Notes: generated by a model not told the origin, from the sequence alone. A DNA stretch of 64,000 nucleotides from Heterobilharzia americana (GCA_944470555.2 OX104127.1:118448741-118512740); one strand, 5' to 3'. Shown: positions 23,801-54,104, counted from the first letter of the stretch. Made by a program: numbers and translations.

Positions 23801-24390
23801 AACCTAAATTGTAACAATTCCAGATGTATTTAGATTTTTATTGAAGACAAAGTGTACAAATTGCCAGCGTGGTATTTATTCTGAAGATAATTTCTGTTTG
23901 AAGTTGACTAAATTGATCCAAAAAATCCATAAAAACTATGCAGTTACTGCTACTGATTGAGCATCAAAGCTCAGAGAACATCTAAACGATCACAAAAACT
24001 GTAAAAGCAACTGAAAAACACGTTGACTTTAAAAAGACTGATGCTTTTCCAATCCAGGAGGACAATCTATTTCAGTGATATTCAAAAAAAGCTTGGCTTG
24101 CTTTGTTTGCCCTTTAAACTGTACTGTGGTATAGCAGGAAATCGATTCACAGCATCCTTTACTCATCTACATGCACTCTAAGACAAACAGGGATGATGAT
24201 AAATTGTCAACTTTACTGAAGTACAATACCTAGTGTCCGACATCATCTCACTAGAAGATGTGTTACAACTCATATATGTTAAGAAACATGAAACTACTAC
24301 TGAAATAATTAAATATGTGTTAAGACAGCACGAAAATATCTACAATCACTTCAGTCAGTGACTGATTAGAAGGAAATCCGTATCGAGAGA
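23800..24390. other. Unassigned stretch with a degenerate reading frame
   Basis: Plus-strand translation from about 23846 gives KCTNCQRGIYSEDNF and, after stops, KLREHLNDHKNCKSN, with a CxxC pair and basic residues. It could be a worn zinc-binding or GIY-YIG-type remnant; I cannot assign it. Confidence 0.3.
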
Positions 24391-25280
24391 ATTATTATTA
24401 TTATTTGTCCCTTGGATTCCTAGTGGAACATAGGGCTTCAGTAGCACGCCTCCATTCCCCTCTGTTCTCTGCAGTCTTTGCAACCTGGCTCCACGTCTGT
24501 CCAGAAGCTTTCATTTCTTCCTAACACGATCACCTCCATGTCACCCTCGGACACCCAACTCATCGTTTCCCATCTGGGTTCCACTCTACGGCCTGGCCAG
24601 GCACGTGATGTCCCCGAATGGTCTTCTCAGTGTATGCCCAATCCATCTCCACTTTTTTCCGCATATTTGTTGGGCGATGGGTTCTTAGTTGGTTCGTTCC
24701 CAGAGTTCCTCAGTGCTTATTCTTATTATTCCGGCCATCTGATCTTCAGTATCGAGCGTAGGCGGCAACTGTTGATGAATGTCTGTAGTTTATTGGAAAT
24801 GCTTTTCGTAACGCGCCAAGTTTCTGAACCATATAGAAACACGGACTTGACTGACATTAGTGTTGAAAATCCGGATTTGTTCACGCTTTATGCTGAATGC
24901 AGTAGATCTTCACGCCGATTTCAGATTAATGCAGGCCTGTCTTGCTTTTCCGACCCTGGTTTTGACGTCCTCATCTGGTCCGCCGCCTGTAGTTGAAAAT
25001 ATGCTGCCTTGCCTAGGTAAATGAAAGAGACCACTTCCGTAAGATTTCTCCCGTTCATGGTGACTGATGCTTGTTGCTGTCATTGTTGTTGACTGGGTAT
25101 CTTCAACACCTCTGTCTTCTCTACGTTCACTTGAAGTCCCGTCTTCCTTCGCTGCCTCTTCTACCAACTTGTTGGTTTTTGCTTGTAGATCTTCGAGTTT
25201 GTGCGACATAAGGCATAAATCGTCGGCGAAATCTAAATCTTCTAGGCTCTTTTCATCGGTCCAACCAGGTGAGGTTGTAT
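24391..25280 (-). mobile_element. LINE 3' half, RTE-like, with (AAT)n tail
   Basis: Minus-strand translation gives the RT palm SLEDLDFADDLCLMSHKLED, then LVEEAAKEGLQVNVEKTEVL across a frameshift, then FIYLGKAAYFQ, RPALI and SVFLYGSETW. The element ends (on its own strand) in an AAT-rich tail at 24391-24404, typical of RTE elements, whose 3' ends are short microsatellites. 5'-truncated just before the FADDL motif. A closely similar copy closes the window at 63.5-64.0 kb. Confidence 0.85.
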
Positions 25281-25284
25281 CGAG

Positions 25285-27910
25285 AGGAACTGTATAGTGA
25301 CCAAGGATAGTTAAGTTAGACATGCTGTGGAGAGGAAAGACAGATAAGTAGAAATAATGGTATTTACAAGTCATTAAGACGCTACATAGATGTAATCTAA
25401 GTTGATACATTTTTATGTATGAGACTATGAACTACATCTATTCCATATACGCTGCAACGATTTAGATAAAAATAAGACATCCATAAACTTGGACCACTGG
25501 ATCCTGTCTTTAAAGCACAGCTGTTGGTCTTCAACCCACTATTTCAGCTGTTATACAAAACCTAATGGACATAAATAGCATAAACCAATCATCAAAGTAT
25601 TCGCGGATAAGTACCGCAATTTATTCTGGCCGGCTTTAGTTGCATGAAAACCCAATCCCACTTTAGCTTAAATAGTACGATGGAACATACGGTAGATCAG
25701 TGAGTGTAGCACGATAAAACCACCCCAGTTGAGAAATCCTACCAAACCAACGGTAATCTAATAAATGGGCATTGAATTCTTCAACTTTCATAGCCATTCA
25801 AGATATATCGCCGTTATGACAAGTGGTTGAAGTTGTTGAAATCCAAATGAGCTTTTTACATTTGTGGTCGGATCTCCCTAAGTTGAGAATTTTTAAAACA
25901 GAGCAACTTTCTGGATCAAGTCACTAGTGGAAACTTTTGCCATAGGAATAAAAGGGTGCTGTGGCTTTTTGCCATCTCTATTGAAAGAAACCGAAATGCA
26001 ACAACAAATTTATTGAACACTTTTTATACATCGCTTTCGTAATCACTGTTACCTTTTTACACTGACCCTCTTTTAAAAAACGTCAGTGTTTTCATGCCTC
26101 CGCTGTAGAAGACGAGGAAGTCTTACTTAAATAACGAATACAACATATCTGCAACATTCAGCTGAAAAGCGCGTTACATTTTGGAGCACATATCACGACT
26201 CTCATAACTATATCGATACAATATAAACCTGAATAAACTGAATTCAGTCGACTAAGTTTCCAATATGGTCATCTAACTAGAAGACCCACCACAATGATGT
26301 ACTTTGATTATTTTCAACCTCTTTACTTTATAGCTTTCGAATAAATACGTGGACTTATGCAGTAGGAAATAAACGCTTTACCTTCAAAATTAAAGTCACT
26401 TTTGTTACTATCTTTCGCTGCAAACCAAATAAGTGGCCAGTACATAACCTAGTAGCCAACCAGCTGCTTTGTCAAATTTCCTATCAACCTTTAAGCTCTA
26501 ATCTCAGTGAAATAAATAGCTGTTAAGTTTTATTAGAATACTGCTCAGAGAGTTAACTGCAAACACACCTGTCCTGAAAATCAGTTTCCAAATCTATAGG
26601 GCAATGTAAGAATTAATAAACACCACCTTAGATTAAGACCTAGATTCCTTTGAAACACTTCAGCAAACCACCAAGTGAATCAGATCGTCAGAAATCTATC
26701 GGTCTGCCAATTATAAGTTCATCTCAGAAATGAGCAACTTATTAAACGTCTAGATATGAAACATGAATATGCCCCCCCCTCCCCCCACTAAATGTGAAAG
26801 GTTTCCTGAAAATCAAAAGTGAGTGGACTTAAACAAATCCGGTGCATGCACCTTCATCTTAAACCTTGTTTACCAATGGTATCATAAGAAATAAAACGCA
26901 TCAAAGACACTATAACCTCGGCCATAGAAGAGTACCTAATCATTTCACAGAGTACAAACACTGAAAGCTACACCTTCAGTTCCCAGGCTAATTAAGGCGA
27001 AGTTAGTAAATTAGAACAACTATAATAGCTAAGTAATATACCCAAAACACTGATGGCTATAGGCTTCAATCTGAAGAATTTTCTGCGGATAAGCCTAGTG
27101 CAGAATGATCAACAAGAAATCTAAAAACCAATTACAAAAAACGCAAATACCATTCTCCAGAAAAATTCAAATATGTACACTGGTACATAAATTTATTCAG
27201 TAAAAAAAGAATACAGTAAATTAATACTAAATAGGCTTTTAAAACCTTTTCAACATATACGGTCTTATTTAAACACAGGATTTGTAAGCGAAAAAAAACA
27301 AATGAAAAGTGTATGAAAAATAAATCTACTCGGACAAATAATGACACAATTGATTCAGTCTGTTTTCACAGATAAAACAGTAGACCCAAATGACCAGCAT
27401 TACTACTGTTACCATTATGAATATTCAGAGATCATAGTAAACAACAAATAAGTCAGTCAGTCCAATTAGCTGGTGTTTTCAATAACCCTAATTCTCTTAC
27501 CCTCACACTTCAAAATGAAAAATACGTACAAGGATTCTATTGAAAGCAAATAAATAAATATAATACAATACACTCTGTACAAATTAGCGCTGGTACCGAG
27601 AAGATAGTTCTTTTAAACAAGTTGAAAGATAGAAAAATAAATAAAGCAAATCATGTACATTTGACAAAACAAACTTGTCTACCTAACAATTGAAAAGATT
27701 AAAAGAAAAAGATAAAAAACAAAAATCTACTGAAAACTGAATCCCAAGATAGATATATCCGAACAGCAGCAATAACACTATGATCAGTAAAATATGTGGT
27801 TTGCATGTTACTTTTCACAGTTATTGGAAATCAATACTTTAAATACAACCAGGCGACAAATGTCTGCATTGAACAGAAAAGTGGTAGTAATCTGTTAAGC
27901 TTCAGTGGGA
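25285..27910. other. Spacer 3' of ARL5
   Basis: No gene recognised. A C-rich run lies at 26772-26786. The minus-strand AATAAA at 27192-27197 may end the ARL5 transcript, which would make 27192-27912 its 3' UTR. Confidence 0.4.
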
Positions 27911-27912
27911 TG

Positions 27913-30900
27913 CTATCGTCCAATCTGAGCGGCGATCCAATCCAAACCTTGAGGAAGTCTAGGGACAAAAGTTGTAAAACAAACAGTTGAGCAAAGAAAA
28001 TTATTTTACACACTTCACTTTCATGAAAGACAAGCAAAAAATCAAACAAACAGCCAATAATAACCTGATCACTTTAAAATACTAACTAAGTACATACAAA
28101 TGCAAAACTCATGAAAATTTGGGTAATAAAATAATATTGGCCATGTCTACTGGATGAAAGCTGTAACACCACTTGGTCACCTAAACTTTAGTAGATGGGG
28201 TGGAGTTTGAACCAGTCGTCTAACACTCATAATTTAAGCGTCTATTTGCATGAATCACAGCTTTTCACAAGTTTACCATCTGACCTAGCATTACTTTTCT
28301 AATGAAAATCTTCCACAACATACCAAAATATAACTAGCCAGCAAAACAATTGTGATTTAAGTGGTTCGAGCCAAGTTTATGCAATAAGTTGAACCCACTA
28401 CCGTATGGTGAGTGAAAATGAATAATACTACCCATCTACCTGCAGGGAATAATGCGTTTTCAGAAAGTAACGAGATCAAAATGAAGACGACGCCACAACC
28501 AAATACAGGTTACAATGCATTTATACGCATTAAATAGCACAAATTTAACTAGCTCTTCTCATGAAACACATTATCTGCGAAAACAACTCGTTACTTTTAG
28601 CAAACAGCACAAGCCTAGTATTTAAGTGTCTTAATCAAGTAGACTAAGTTCACACTGGGCTATAAAATAGATGAATAACTTTGTGTAGGATTTTAAACCT
28701 ACATAGAATATTTTTACCGAATCTTTTCAAGACTGGAAATGTTAGAAAGCACATAAAGTATCCCGGAAAGGTAAGGTAGAGACAGATAAAATCAACGTAA
28801 AACCTAGCACACAAATGTACCGATTCAACCTGCCACATTTCATAGCGGCATGCAAATGACAAGTGGATAGAAAAAGAAAGATATCACAGTAAACAGAGGT
28901 GCATGGGAGAAGACAGAACTTCAAAAGCTAGGTTAGTGAAAGTGCTGAAGCTTTCGATGTCAAAGAGTGAATAAATAAATCCACACCATCGCGACCGGTT
29001 TTCAGCCATATCGAGTTATCAACCACTGACTATCACCTTCAGGACCCCAGCTAGGTAGTCTACTGCCCTCTACATGGCCCAGCCAAACAATCAGAGACTG
29101 CACGGACCGGTACCGTCTTGCTCCGGTCAGCCCTGAGCCCTATCCCGACCCAACTTCAACTAGCATTTCAACTCGAGGTTGGTGGTGAGTCAGGATGTGC
29201 AACACACGTCCAAGCCACATCGGTGAAGCTTCACAACCTTATCGACTGACTTCCCCATTACCCTTCACCGAACCTAGTCAATGATCATATGGTGAACCCA
29301 CCATACTTGAGAATTGCTACGAAGACATGCGTTCACACACCTGTAACCTCTTCACGTCTACTTCCAACAGTCATATCTTACAGTTAAACAACACAAGACA
29401 GAAGACTGCTGCGCAGTACACTAGTCAGTTAACCGGTAATTGCATACCAAAAATATAATGTAAGACGGGAGTTAACAAATACCGTACGAGCCTTCTGTAT
29501 CTGAGCCGAGTTTTCGTCAGCAACCAGCCCCTTAGCGCTAGCCCAAATCCCAAGTAAATGAAACAGTCGATGAATTCTACCACTGCACTTCCTATACTTT
29601 GACAGAGTAGCTACAGAAAAGAATCATCTTATATTTGGCAGGGGCGAGATATACTCAGACTTCTACCCAAGGCGTTCACAAGAACCTGCATTTTGTCAGT
29701 ATTTCCACCTACCAAAAATAAGTGGTCTGTGTAGTTAAAGTCGATCACATGCTCTCGTGGGCGTGAGTTGATCTCTGTAAAGTCAGAGGTACCTAGGACT
29801 ATGTACACTAGTGCATCTATAACGCAGTCAAACAGGAATGGTGGTACAAGACATATCTGACGGACAACACCGTTTGTCGTCAATTGAGATTACGACTTTC
29901 GGTGAGCCGTTGCACAAATGAGTTCAAGTAGAGAACTTTGATTAGTGTCACATGCTTCCTCAGTACTGCCTTACCAGTCAGATACTGTCACAACACTACT
30001 TATTTAAAATCAACGAATTGATAAAAGAACTACACTGGTATGAAACCGGGAGACTTACAAGCTTTGATTCTTATGACACTGTGTAATTTGAGAATGGTAG
30101 CTTCCTCGTGCAGAACCACATAAGAAAGTCGGATTTCAGCTTAATATTAGGCTGTCTTTTTCTCTACCGATGAATTAAATGTTCAAATGTAAAACCTTGA
30201 ATGGTAAGCAGTAGTAGTAGTAGGTATACTTCCATAAATCTCCTATGGGTAAGTAAAATGATAAGCTGATCTAAAAGCCGGGGAAGGAACTTAATCTCAG
30301 TAGATGAATGGTAAGTCATATTGGCTAGGGTAGCTGTCCTCCATAATTCCCAAGCGAAACATTAGTATCTTAAGATACTAATTAGTTCCTTGAATCAAAA
30401 GTCATAAGACAGTGTGCTGTAATGCAACTGTAGCCAGTACATTTGGAGTGCTGTGATAAATCGCAGTACATAACCTTAGAAAAGGTATCTGGGATATAAC
30501 CAAAGCACTGTATCTATCATTTGGAACACTGAAAGTAGAAAACTGGTAGTTTCTTTATAACGGTAGCCAAAACATCAAGAAGTATCCACGTGGACATTCT
30601 AGACAGTATGAGTATTTTGTATCTTGAACAGAATTTCATATGGTTTTGCTTGTGTTAGTTACAGTACACTTTCAGCTAACTACAAGAATTCTAAACCAAC
30701 AAAGTAATCTAGTTCTCGCAGTGGCCAAGAGAAATTTCTGGCCAGTAAAGGTGTTGATGGTTTTTTTCAAGCACATAATACAAAGGGTACTCACCAACTT
30801 ACTGTTTTTATGACTAAAGACTGGTATTCACTCAGATATCAGTGACTGATCACATCTACCTATATAACATATGCAACAAGAGTATTCAGTACCAGTAATC

Positions 30901-31491
30901 ACAATAATACATGCATAGGAAAAATATGGAATAAACGAACCCCTCTCCAGTCAATGCACAACAAGGTTGGACATGCCATGGGTGATCTCTAATGGATGTG
31001 AGGTTGAGATTGTGACTAATTTCAGCTACGGACATGCAACCTGACACATCTTGTTTGTTGGCGAATATCAGCATTTTTGAGCGTTTTAATTCCTGAAGGT
31101 TTACAAATTTTACTCCTCTTACCTCAGCAACCAACAGTTTATACAACTCCTGCTTTGTTAAATATAGACGTTCACGATCTGTGCTATCGATAACTAATAT
31201 GACGAACTACAAGCAGTCAAATAATACAAAACTTACATCTGATCCTGAAAAGTATGTATCCCAAGAGGCCCTAAGAGTAGTTTGTCCTCCAATATCCCAC
31301 ATAATGAAATGCAAATTCTTCCATTTTACCTCTTCTACATTGCTGCCAATGGTAGGTGATGTCTGCACAGCCTCCTTGAGCACGAACTGGTATAAAATAG
31401 TGGATTTCCCTGCATTATCTAGTCCCAAAATAATGACTTTGTAGTCGCGAGAATTAAATAGCCTCCAAAATTTCGCGAATAATAAGCCCAT
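27913..31491 (-). CDS. ARL5: ARL5 small GTPase (ARF-like 5), four exons
   Basis: Encodes a 178-residue ARF-like GTPase, close to the 179 residues of human ARL5; the family works at the trans-Golgi in endosome-to-Golgi traffic. Coding exons (minus strand): 31491-31237, 31206-31123, 31092-30941, 27958-27913. Introns are 30, 30 and 2982 bp. Visible motifs: Gly2 for N-myristoylation, P-loop GLDNAGKS (23-30), switch I TSPTIGSN with Thr47, WDIGGQ (65-70), NKQD (125-128) and CAL (158-160). The start at 31491 is chosen because it gives MG; an in-frame ATG five codons upstream would remove the myristoylation site. Intron 2 is a multiple of three without a stop, so an unspliced reading runs through it and inserts ten residues that ARL5 lacks. 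The last exon encodes 14 residues ending [12 protein letters not shown]. Its donor is atypical (GG|GTTCGT), but the phase and protein match are exact. A minus-strand AATAAA lies at 27192-27197. Confidence 0.93.
28140..28270 (-). mobile_element. Possible tRNA-derived SINE relic
   Basis: Minus-strand sequence holds GACTGGTTCAAACTCCACCC, a good Pol III box B match, followed by ACCAAGTGGTGTTACAGC. Box A is not clear and the ends are undefined. Located in ARL5 intron 3. Confidence 0.3.
28750..29940 (-). mobile_element. RTE-like LINE 3' half in ARL5 intron 3
   Basis: Minus-strand RT remnant with [19 protein letters not shown] (compare the RTE motif VRQGCPLSPFLFN-VID) and [20 protein letters not shown], where YADD has decayed to YTDH. 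It is followed by the C-terminal part and a 3' end sharing GTCAAAGAGTGAATA and GCCACATTTC with the LINE at 52.4 kb. It lies in the same sense as ARL5 and makes up much of the intron. Confidence 0.8.
29945..30940. other. Remainder of ARL5 intron 3
   Basis: No domain, repeat family or RNA gene recognised; a short AGT run lies at about 30211-30222. Confidence 0.5.
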
Positions 31492-31668
31492 CACCCATGT
31501 GGACAAAATTTCAAAAGCCCTCTACTGACTCCCACAATGAATATGATGAATATACATTTCTAAAGTGATGTACTGTTTTCTATGCCTTGGGTGTTATTCT
31601 GAATACGAACACCACCGCCATTTCTTTATCTCGATGCTTAATTAGCGGGCGGGTTAAATTGAGTTGCA
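31492..31668. promoter_or_regulatory. Shared ARL5/RAB8 intergenic promoter region
   Basis: Only 177 bp separate the two divergent start codons, so both 5' UTRs and core promoters must lie here or overlap the opposite gene. The stretch is richer in CG dinucleotides than its surroundings near 31600-31660. It contains CCGCCATTT at 31615-31623, resembling a YY1-type site often found near start sites of bidirectional animal promoters. No clear TATA box is placed. Promoter function is inferred from geometry. Confidence 0.6.
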
Positions 31669-49170
<17,502 letters not shown>

Positions 49171-51900
49171 GTGGATTTTCCATTGGTCTTTCGAAAAAGC
49201 CCCCTTAAAAACATGATCTATTTCGCAACTCAGACATTGGACTGTTTTGATTTTAGGAATCTTTATCTGGTGCCTTTTACATTCTCATTTTTTTTTCATC
49301 TCTTGCCTGTATTGTAAAAGAATGCAACAACTTCGTCTCCCTCCAATTCATAAAGTTTCATATGCTACTCACCTTTAGATGCTCACCGTTATCGTTAGGA
49401 AATGATAATCACCACCACTAATCACCATTATTACTTTTCGTGTTCATTTCTAGTTATTTTAAACCCTTCTTCCCATGTTAATAAATCGAGTTGGCCTTAT
49501 CATCAATTTGAAGTATTTGGGATCATTTAAGCTTTCTGTTTTTTACTTCACTTTATTTGATAATTTCACTATCACAGTGCTTCAACAACATCTTATTCCT
49601 TTTCGTTACAGAATCACTAATGTTTCCAGTGATTGTAAATAATTCTTTTGGCAAATATTACATTTCTCAAAAATTGATTTTATTCCATATCCAGTTTACC
49701 AGGTTATATATATATATATATATCCTGTTGTTCCTCATACTTACTAACTTAAATAATTTGTGCAAACCTATCACGGTGTATTCTGAAGAACCTATTTCTT
49801 GAGTGGTTTCATCTGCATTGGGATGATTTTAAAAAAGTGTTTTATACACTAGAATTGTTTATATCTGCTTGGTAACTCATTCTTAAATAAGTAGAAATCG
49901 AAGTTCTATGAAAAACATAAATTCACGGAAGACATAGTTCAACTACTGTTTTAGTGCAAGTAGTAGTAGCAGGAGATCGTACTTATTAACTAACTGTTGA
50001 TTAAATTATTATCTACATTGAAAGTCAACGTGCATTGTTCGGCTTGTTTCACGCCGTTTTCTGTTTTGATTTTTTTTCTCATAAGAAGCAGTGTTTTGTC
50101 GAGAACATAAACTCTTGTTGAATGCATAGTATGTTTATTTAATCTTCTATAAGACTATTTCCTTGACAAACTTTTGCGTAACTTGTGTGTATAGTCTTTT
50201 TGTCTCGCTTGTTTTGTTTTTAAACTACCGCTTCATCAGCTCATCAGATTATATGCAATGCTAAATGAGGACTACTATATTAATCAATTTGTTTTATTTT
50301 TCATTTTGGCTATATATTGTTGAATGCTGATTACAATAAAACTCATTCTGAGTTGCCCTAACATTATCATTCGATTTTTTTCATGCTCACTGGAAGCAGT
50401 GCCATATAGCAACAGTCTGTTATACCTAGTGAGCAAACTAAATTTTAGCATCGAGATGCTGAAATATTACTTTGCCGTCTTTATTGTTCTCGTCATTTAC
50501 GTATTGTTCGATGATAGTAGTTACTTTTCTTCGTAAGATGAAAGTTAGGGGTTTCTTATCATTATACTGGATGTCAGCCGGGAACGTTATTAAAAATACT
50601 ATAGTGTGGTCACGTAAATTCAACCCTTGTATATTAAATTCATAAAGTGTGTATTGTGTAATTAATAGGTTTTTTATAAATAAATTTAAATTGAATGTCC
50701 ACACACAGTGATCAGATTTCTGAGTTTTGGTAGTATTTAGCGCAAAATTACTACCCGTTATCCCACCAACAGTTGAGATTTTCTACTCAGTCTTTGTACA
50801 TTGTTCTGCTAGAATCATTCAGTAGCCGATTGTTGTATCTTGCCTTGTTGTTCTTACCTTTGACAAACGCCTTTTTGTTAGCTCTAATTAAACCTACTTA
50901 GTGTTGACAGCCAATGTATAAGAGGCAAGAAAAGCAATTCACTTCTCCACAAAAAACCATTAGTTTAGTAAGTCTGTTAATTAAGAGCAGATATTTACAA
51001 ATTGATCCCAACACAGTTCATTGGCAAATTAATTTCAGTCCGATTATAGTTGAACTCGCCTTAAAATTCAGTTTCTCGATCATGCTACTAGTTTCGATCA
51101 CCTTAGGGCTGAAAACTCATTCTACAGTAACTAACTTCGTAACACAAGCGATTAGTCGCTATTTTCTGATTTCTTACTCTACTTGCCTTCTCCATGAAAC
51201 AGTAACCATGTTCATAAAAATGCTAGTTGCACTCACTATGTCCACGTGCATTTGGTACTACAGTGTGATAGCCACAATCTTGTTACAAATTTAGAGCAGA
51301 TTACGTAACTACTTGTTTAGTTTCTTTCAGAAAATAACTCTAGTCCTCAATATTAGAAAGCAGCCGTAGTCAGTGATTTACTAAATCTTCACAGCTTAAC
51401 CAGAATGACTAAGTAGAATATCAGTTCACTGCTAAAATGTAGGGGCGTTCGAAGTTCATTCCAACCGTTCATTATATGAATCACTCGCTGTCCAGGCTTC
51501 TATGTCAGTATGGTAACCACATAGCTCTCAGTGTTGTGTCAATCGTACAATTAGTCAGTACTTTTCTTTAAATAACCAGAAACCTTGGCACGCCATCAAT
51601 CAAATAGGCGTAAAGACCATAACAGATATTCAGGTGAAAAACTTACCGTGCGTTCATGACAGTAAAACATGTGATGGCGCGAGAGTACGGCTGCAGACTT
51701 TGACTGGATATTTCGTTTTATATGGAACTCCAATCTGCAGCTGTTTGCATTTCTCAGTCGCCTAACTACCGGTTGCAGGAAATAGACGGCAGGGGTGCCT
51801 GTTTTATTGGAAAATTAGAAAGTCAGTGTGCATTTAGAGAGGAGATGACGTACTGTTTATGTAACATGGCAGCAGTTCTCATCTTAATAAAGCTTGGCAT
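49171..51900. other. RAB8 3' UTR and following spacer
   Basis: The UTR probably runs to about 49500, after AATAAA at 49480-49485. A (TA)n run lies at 49705-49722. The 126-codon hydrophobic frame at 50914-51294 has no recognisable domain or conserved motif; I treat it as unproven. Confidence 0.45.
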
Positions 51901-51904
51901 GATG

Positions 51905-52445
51905 TACGGTCTGCTGTAAGAACACCAATGAACACAGTTGGTAACCCACAACCAAAGGTTAGTGAAAGATCGGATTTCTGCAGCCCTATCCAGTTGGCTC
52001 TAACCACAATGACGAGCGAAAGAGATGATGAAGGCATTCGCATTATGTTATCATTTAGACTTATTAAGGATACTGGTAAGACGAAAACAATGGTTAGTGA
52101 GATCACTACTAAGAATGTGATCCTGATAACGTCTCCAGACTGGTGGTTATACCAAAAACTGTTAAGCACAGTTCAACTGGCCCAGAACATCACTTCATTT
52201 TCCCAGCATGCTACCCAAACGTGAATAGGATGCAGATGTTGACTTCTAACTCTCCCAAAACTTGAGAAGGCTGTTTCAAACCTAAAGCAACCAGTTTTTA
52301 AGGAAGGTAGCATATTGCTGAGTAGAGTAATGGGTAGCGTATGGAAATGGGAGGTATTCAGACAGAACCAAAGTAGAACCTTGCATCGGTCCAAGTTGCC
52401 ACATTTCTTAGTAGCATGCAAAGACCAAGTAGAATAAGCACTTTG
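51905..52445 (+). mobile_element. RTE-like LINE linker fragment, plus strand
   Basis: LSFRLIKDTGKTKTMVSEIT matches the linker at 34440 (LFRLIKDTDKKTMMVSEA) and the minus-strand LINE at 41.8 kb (LFRIIKETGRKRSTIVSEA). It then runs into a 3' segment with GCCACATTTC. It is directly followed by a minus-strand member of the same family. Confidence 0.7.
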
Positions 52446-52449
52446 AAGA

Positions 52450-54100
52450 TAAAAGTTAATGCGTATATTCAAGCCTTAGAAGACGTCAAAGAGTGAATAC
52501 ATCTGCGCCATTGTAGTCGATCATGCCACCAGGTCTCCTCAACCACTGATTCCTAATGTCTCGGGGACTCTAGCTAGGTGGTCTGCGCCATCCCACAACT
52601 AATCAACAGTACGGGGTTTCCACCGACTGATCCCATCTCTTGATCCGGCCACTCTAAACCCTTTCAACCTAATACAACTTCCCCTAACGTGGCACGTCGA
52701 GGTAAGAGGTGGCTCGGCATGCGCAGTACATGTCCAAGCCATTTCAGTCGATGAAGCTTCAGAACCTCATCAATCGACTCCCCTAGTATCCTTCGTCTGG
52801 CCTCGACATTGTTCACACGGTGATTCCACCAAACGCGAACAAGGTTTTCCTGGGCTTGCTGTCCCGAGCTTCACTCAGGCAGCTAGTGATTATAGAACCT
52901 AGAATATAAGACACTGTTCGTCAGACTGATTCCTCTGTGGTTATCACAAGAGGACTTCTCGCGTTATTTGAAGACTGGGATATTCAATCACATACCAGTT
53001 AGAGGGGATCATATTCGACTCCTTTATACTAGTTAGCATTTCAGCTGACTAAAAACACCCTACCACGGTCTTTATATGCCTCAGGAATTAGTCCGTCTGG
53101 TCTTGCTGTCCATCCTAGTTTCAAGTTACCTACCACTTTCGTGTTGGGAGGCTTATCTCAATGTTTCATCCAGGATCCCGCTGGATAGCGGGAAACGTAA
53201 TAGTAGCTGGAGGCCAATTCAACAATTTACCAAAGTGTTCTGGCCATCCTTCCAGTCGTCTCCCCTGTGACTAAATCGCAGACCTATCCTTCACTAGTCT
53301 CACCATCGTTGACCGTTCCCCCCAGTTTCTAGTTCGTGTGCATCCATTAATTCAGAAGCAGCTGATATCCACTCTTTGAGAGTTGACTATGGTCTTCAGC
53401 TCTGCTTTTACAGCAGACTGAATATGGCACCAAGCTTCTTCTGGATGAGTGGTAGTCTTCTGTTCTGATAACTGCCTAGCCAACTTCTTACTGAACACAG
53501 CTTTGGTGTTTTCGTTCTTCAGCAGCACTCGTAGTGGTTTTGTCGCCAAATGTTTCCTACCTCCATTGAGAAGCAGGCATATACGCACTCGGACCAACGC
53601 GTGGTCGCTATCCAAACATGTGCTCTAGAAAGAGCCGCAGCCTTCCGCCGACCCTCTCCAGCGATGACTAACAGCAATGTGGTCTATCCGTGTCCATCGC
53701 TGAATTGAGCTCGGTGGATGTCACGTCAGACAGTGTCTTTCTTTATGTTTGAGGTTTGTGGTAGCTAGGAACAAACGGTTATCCGAGCACAGTTGTAGTA
53801 GGTGATCATTATTATCTTTCCGTTCAGTCAGGATTCCGAAAGTGCCACCGAAGTGCCTTTCTGTCTGATTAAGCCTACCCACTTTTGCACTGAAATCACC
53901 TGCAACCACAGCCAACTCTAAACGTTCGGCTTTCAGAAGGAGACTGAATAGTTTTCGTTAGAACTTATCCTTCACTTCCTCCGAACTGCAGCCAGTAGGT
54001 GCATAAGCAGAGATTACAAAAAGACAACGACGAGTCTCCCTGTTCCTTTCAGTTCTTACTGTTTCGTTTAGCAGGCGACTGTCAACTGGTATCCAGTTCA
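52450..54100 (-). mobile_element. Rearranged RTE-like LINE, minus strand
   Basis: From its 3' side: C-terminal region 52490-52830; then an internal deletion joining near 52840 to the RT fingers region (52840-53340, clearly diverged from 40-43 kb); then endonuclease/linker 53380-54100, which reads identical to 42030-42750. It retains LDSDHALVRVRI and VVAGDFSAKVG. The 5' end is cut at 54100, where PLE sequence begins. Confidence 0.85.
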
Positions 54101-54104
54101 GTAG

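Noticed and set aside
23129..23817. Frames up to 151 codons on both strands
   Set aside because: The same repeat at 32.65 kb does not keep these frames open, and no domain is visible.
24478..25410. Plus- and minus-strand frames of 166-172 codons
   Set aside because: The plus frame is antisense to LINE coding sequence; the minus frame is a frameshifted LINE relic, not a host gene.
50914..51294. Hydrophobic 126-codon frame resembling a membrane protein
   Set aside because: No conserved motif, AT-driven composition, no sign of splicing or homology; kept only as a note.
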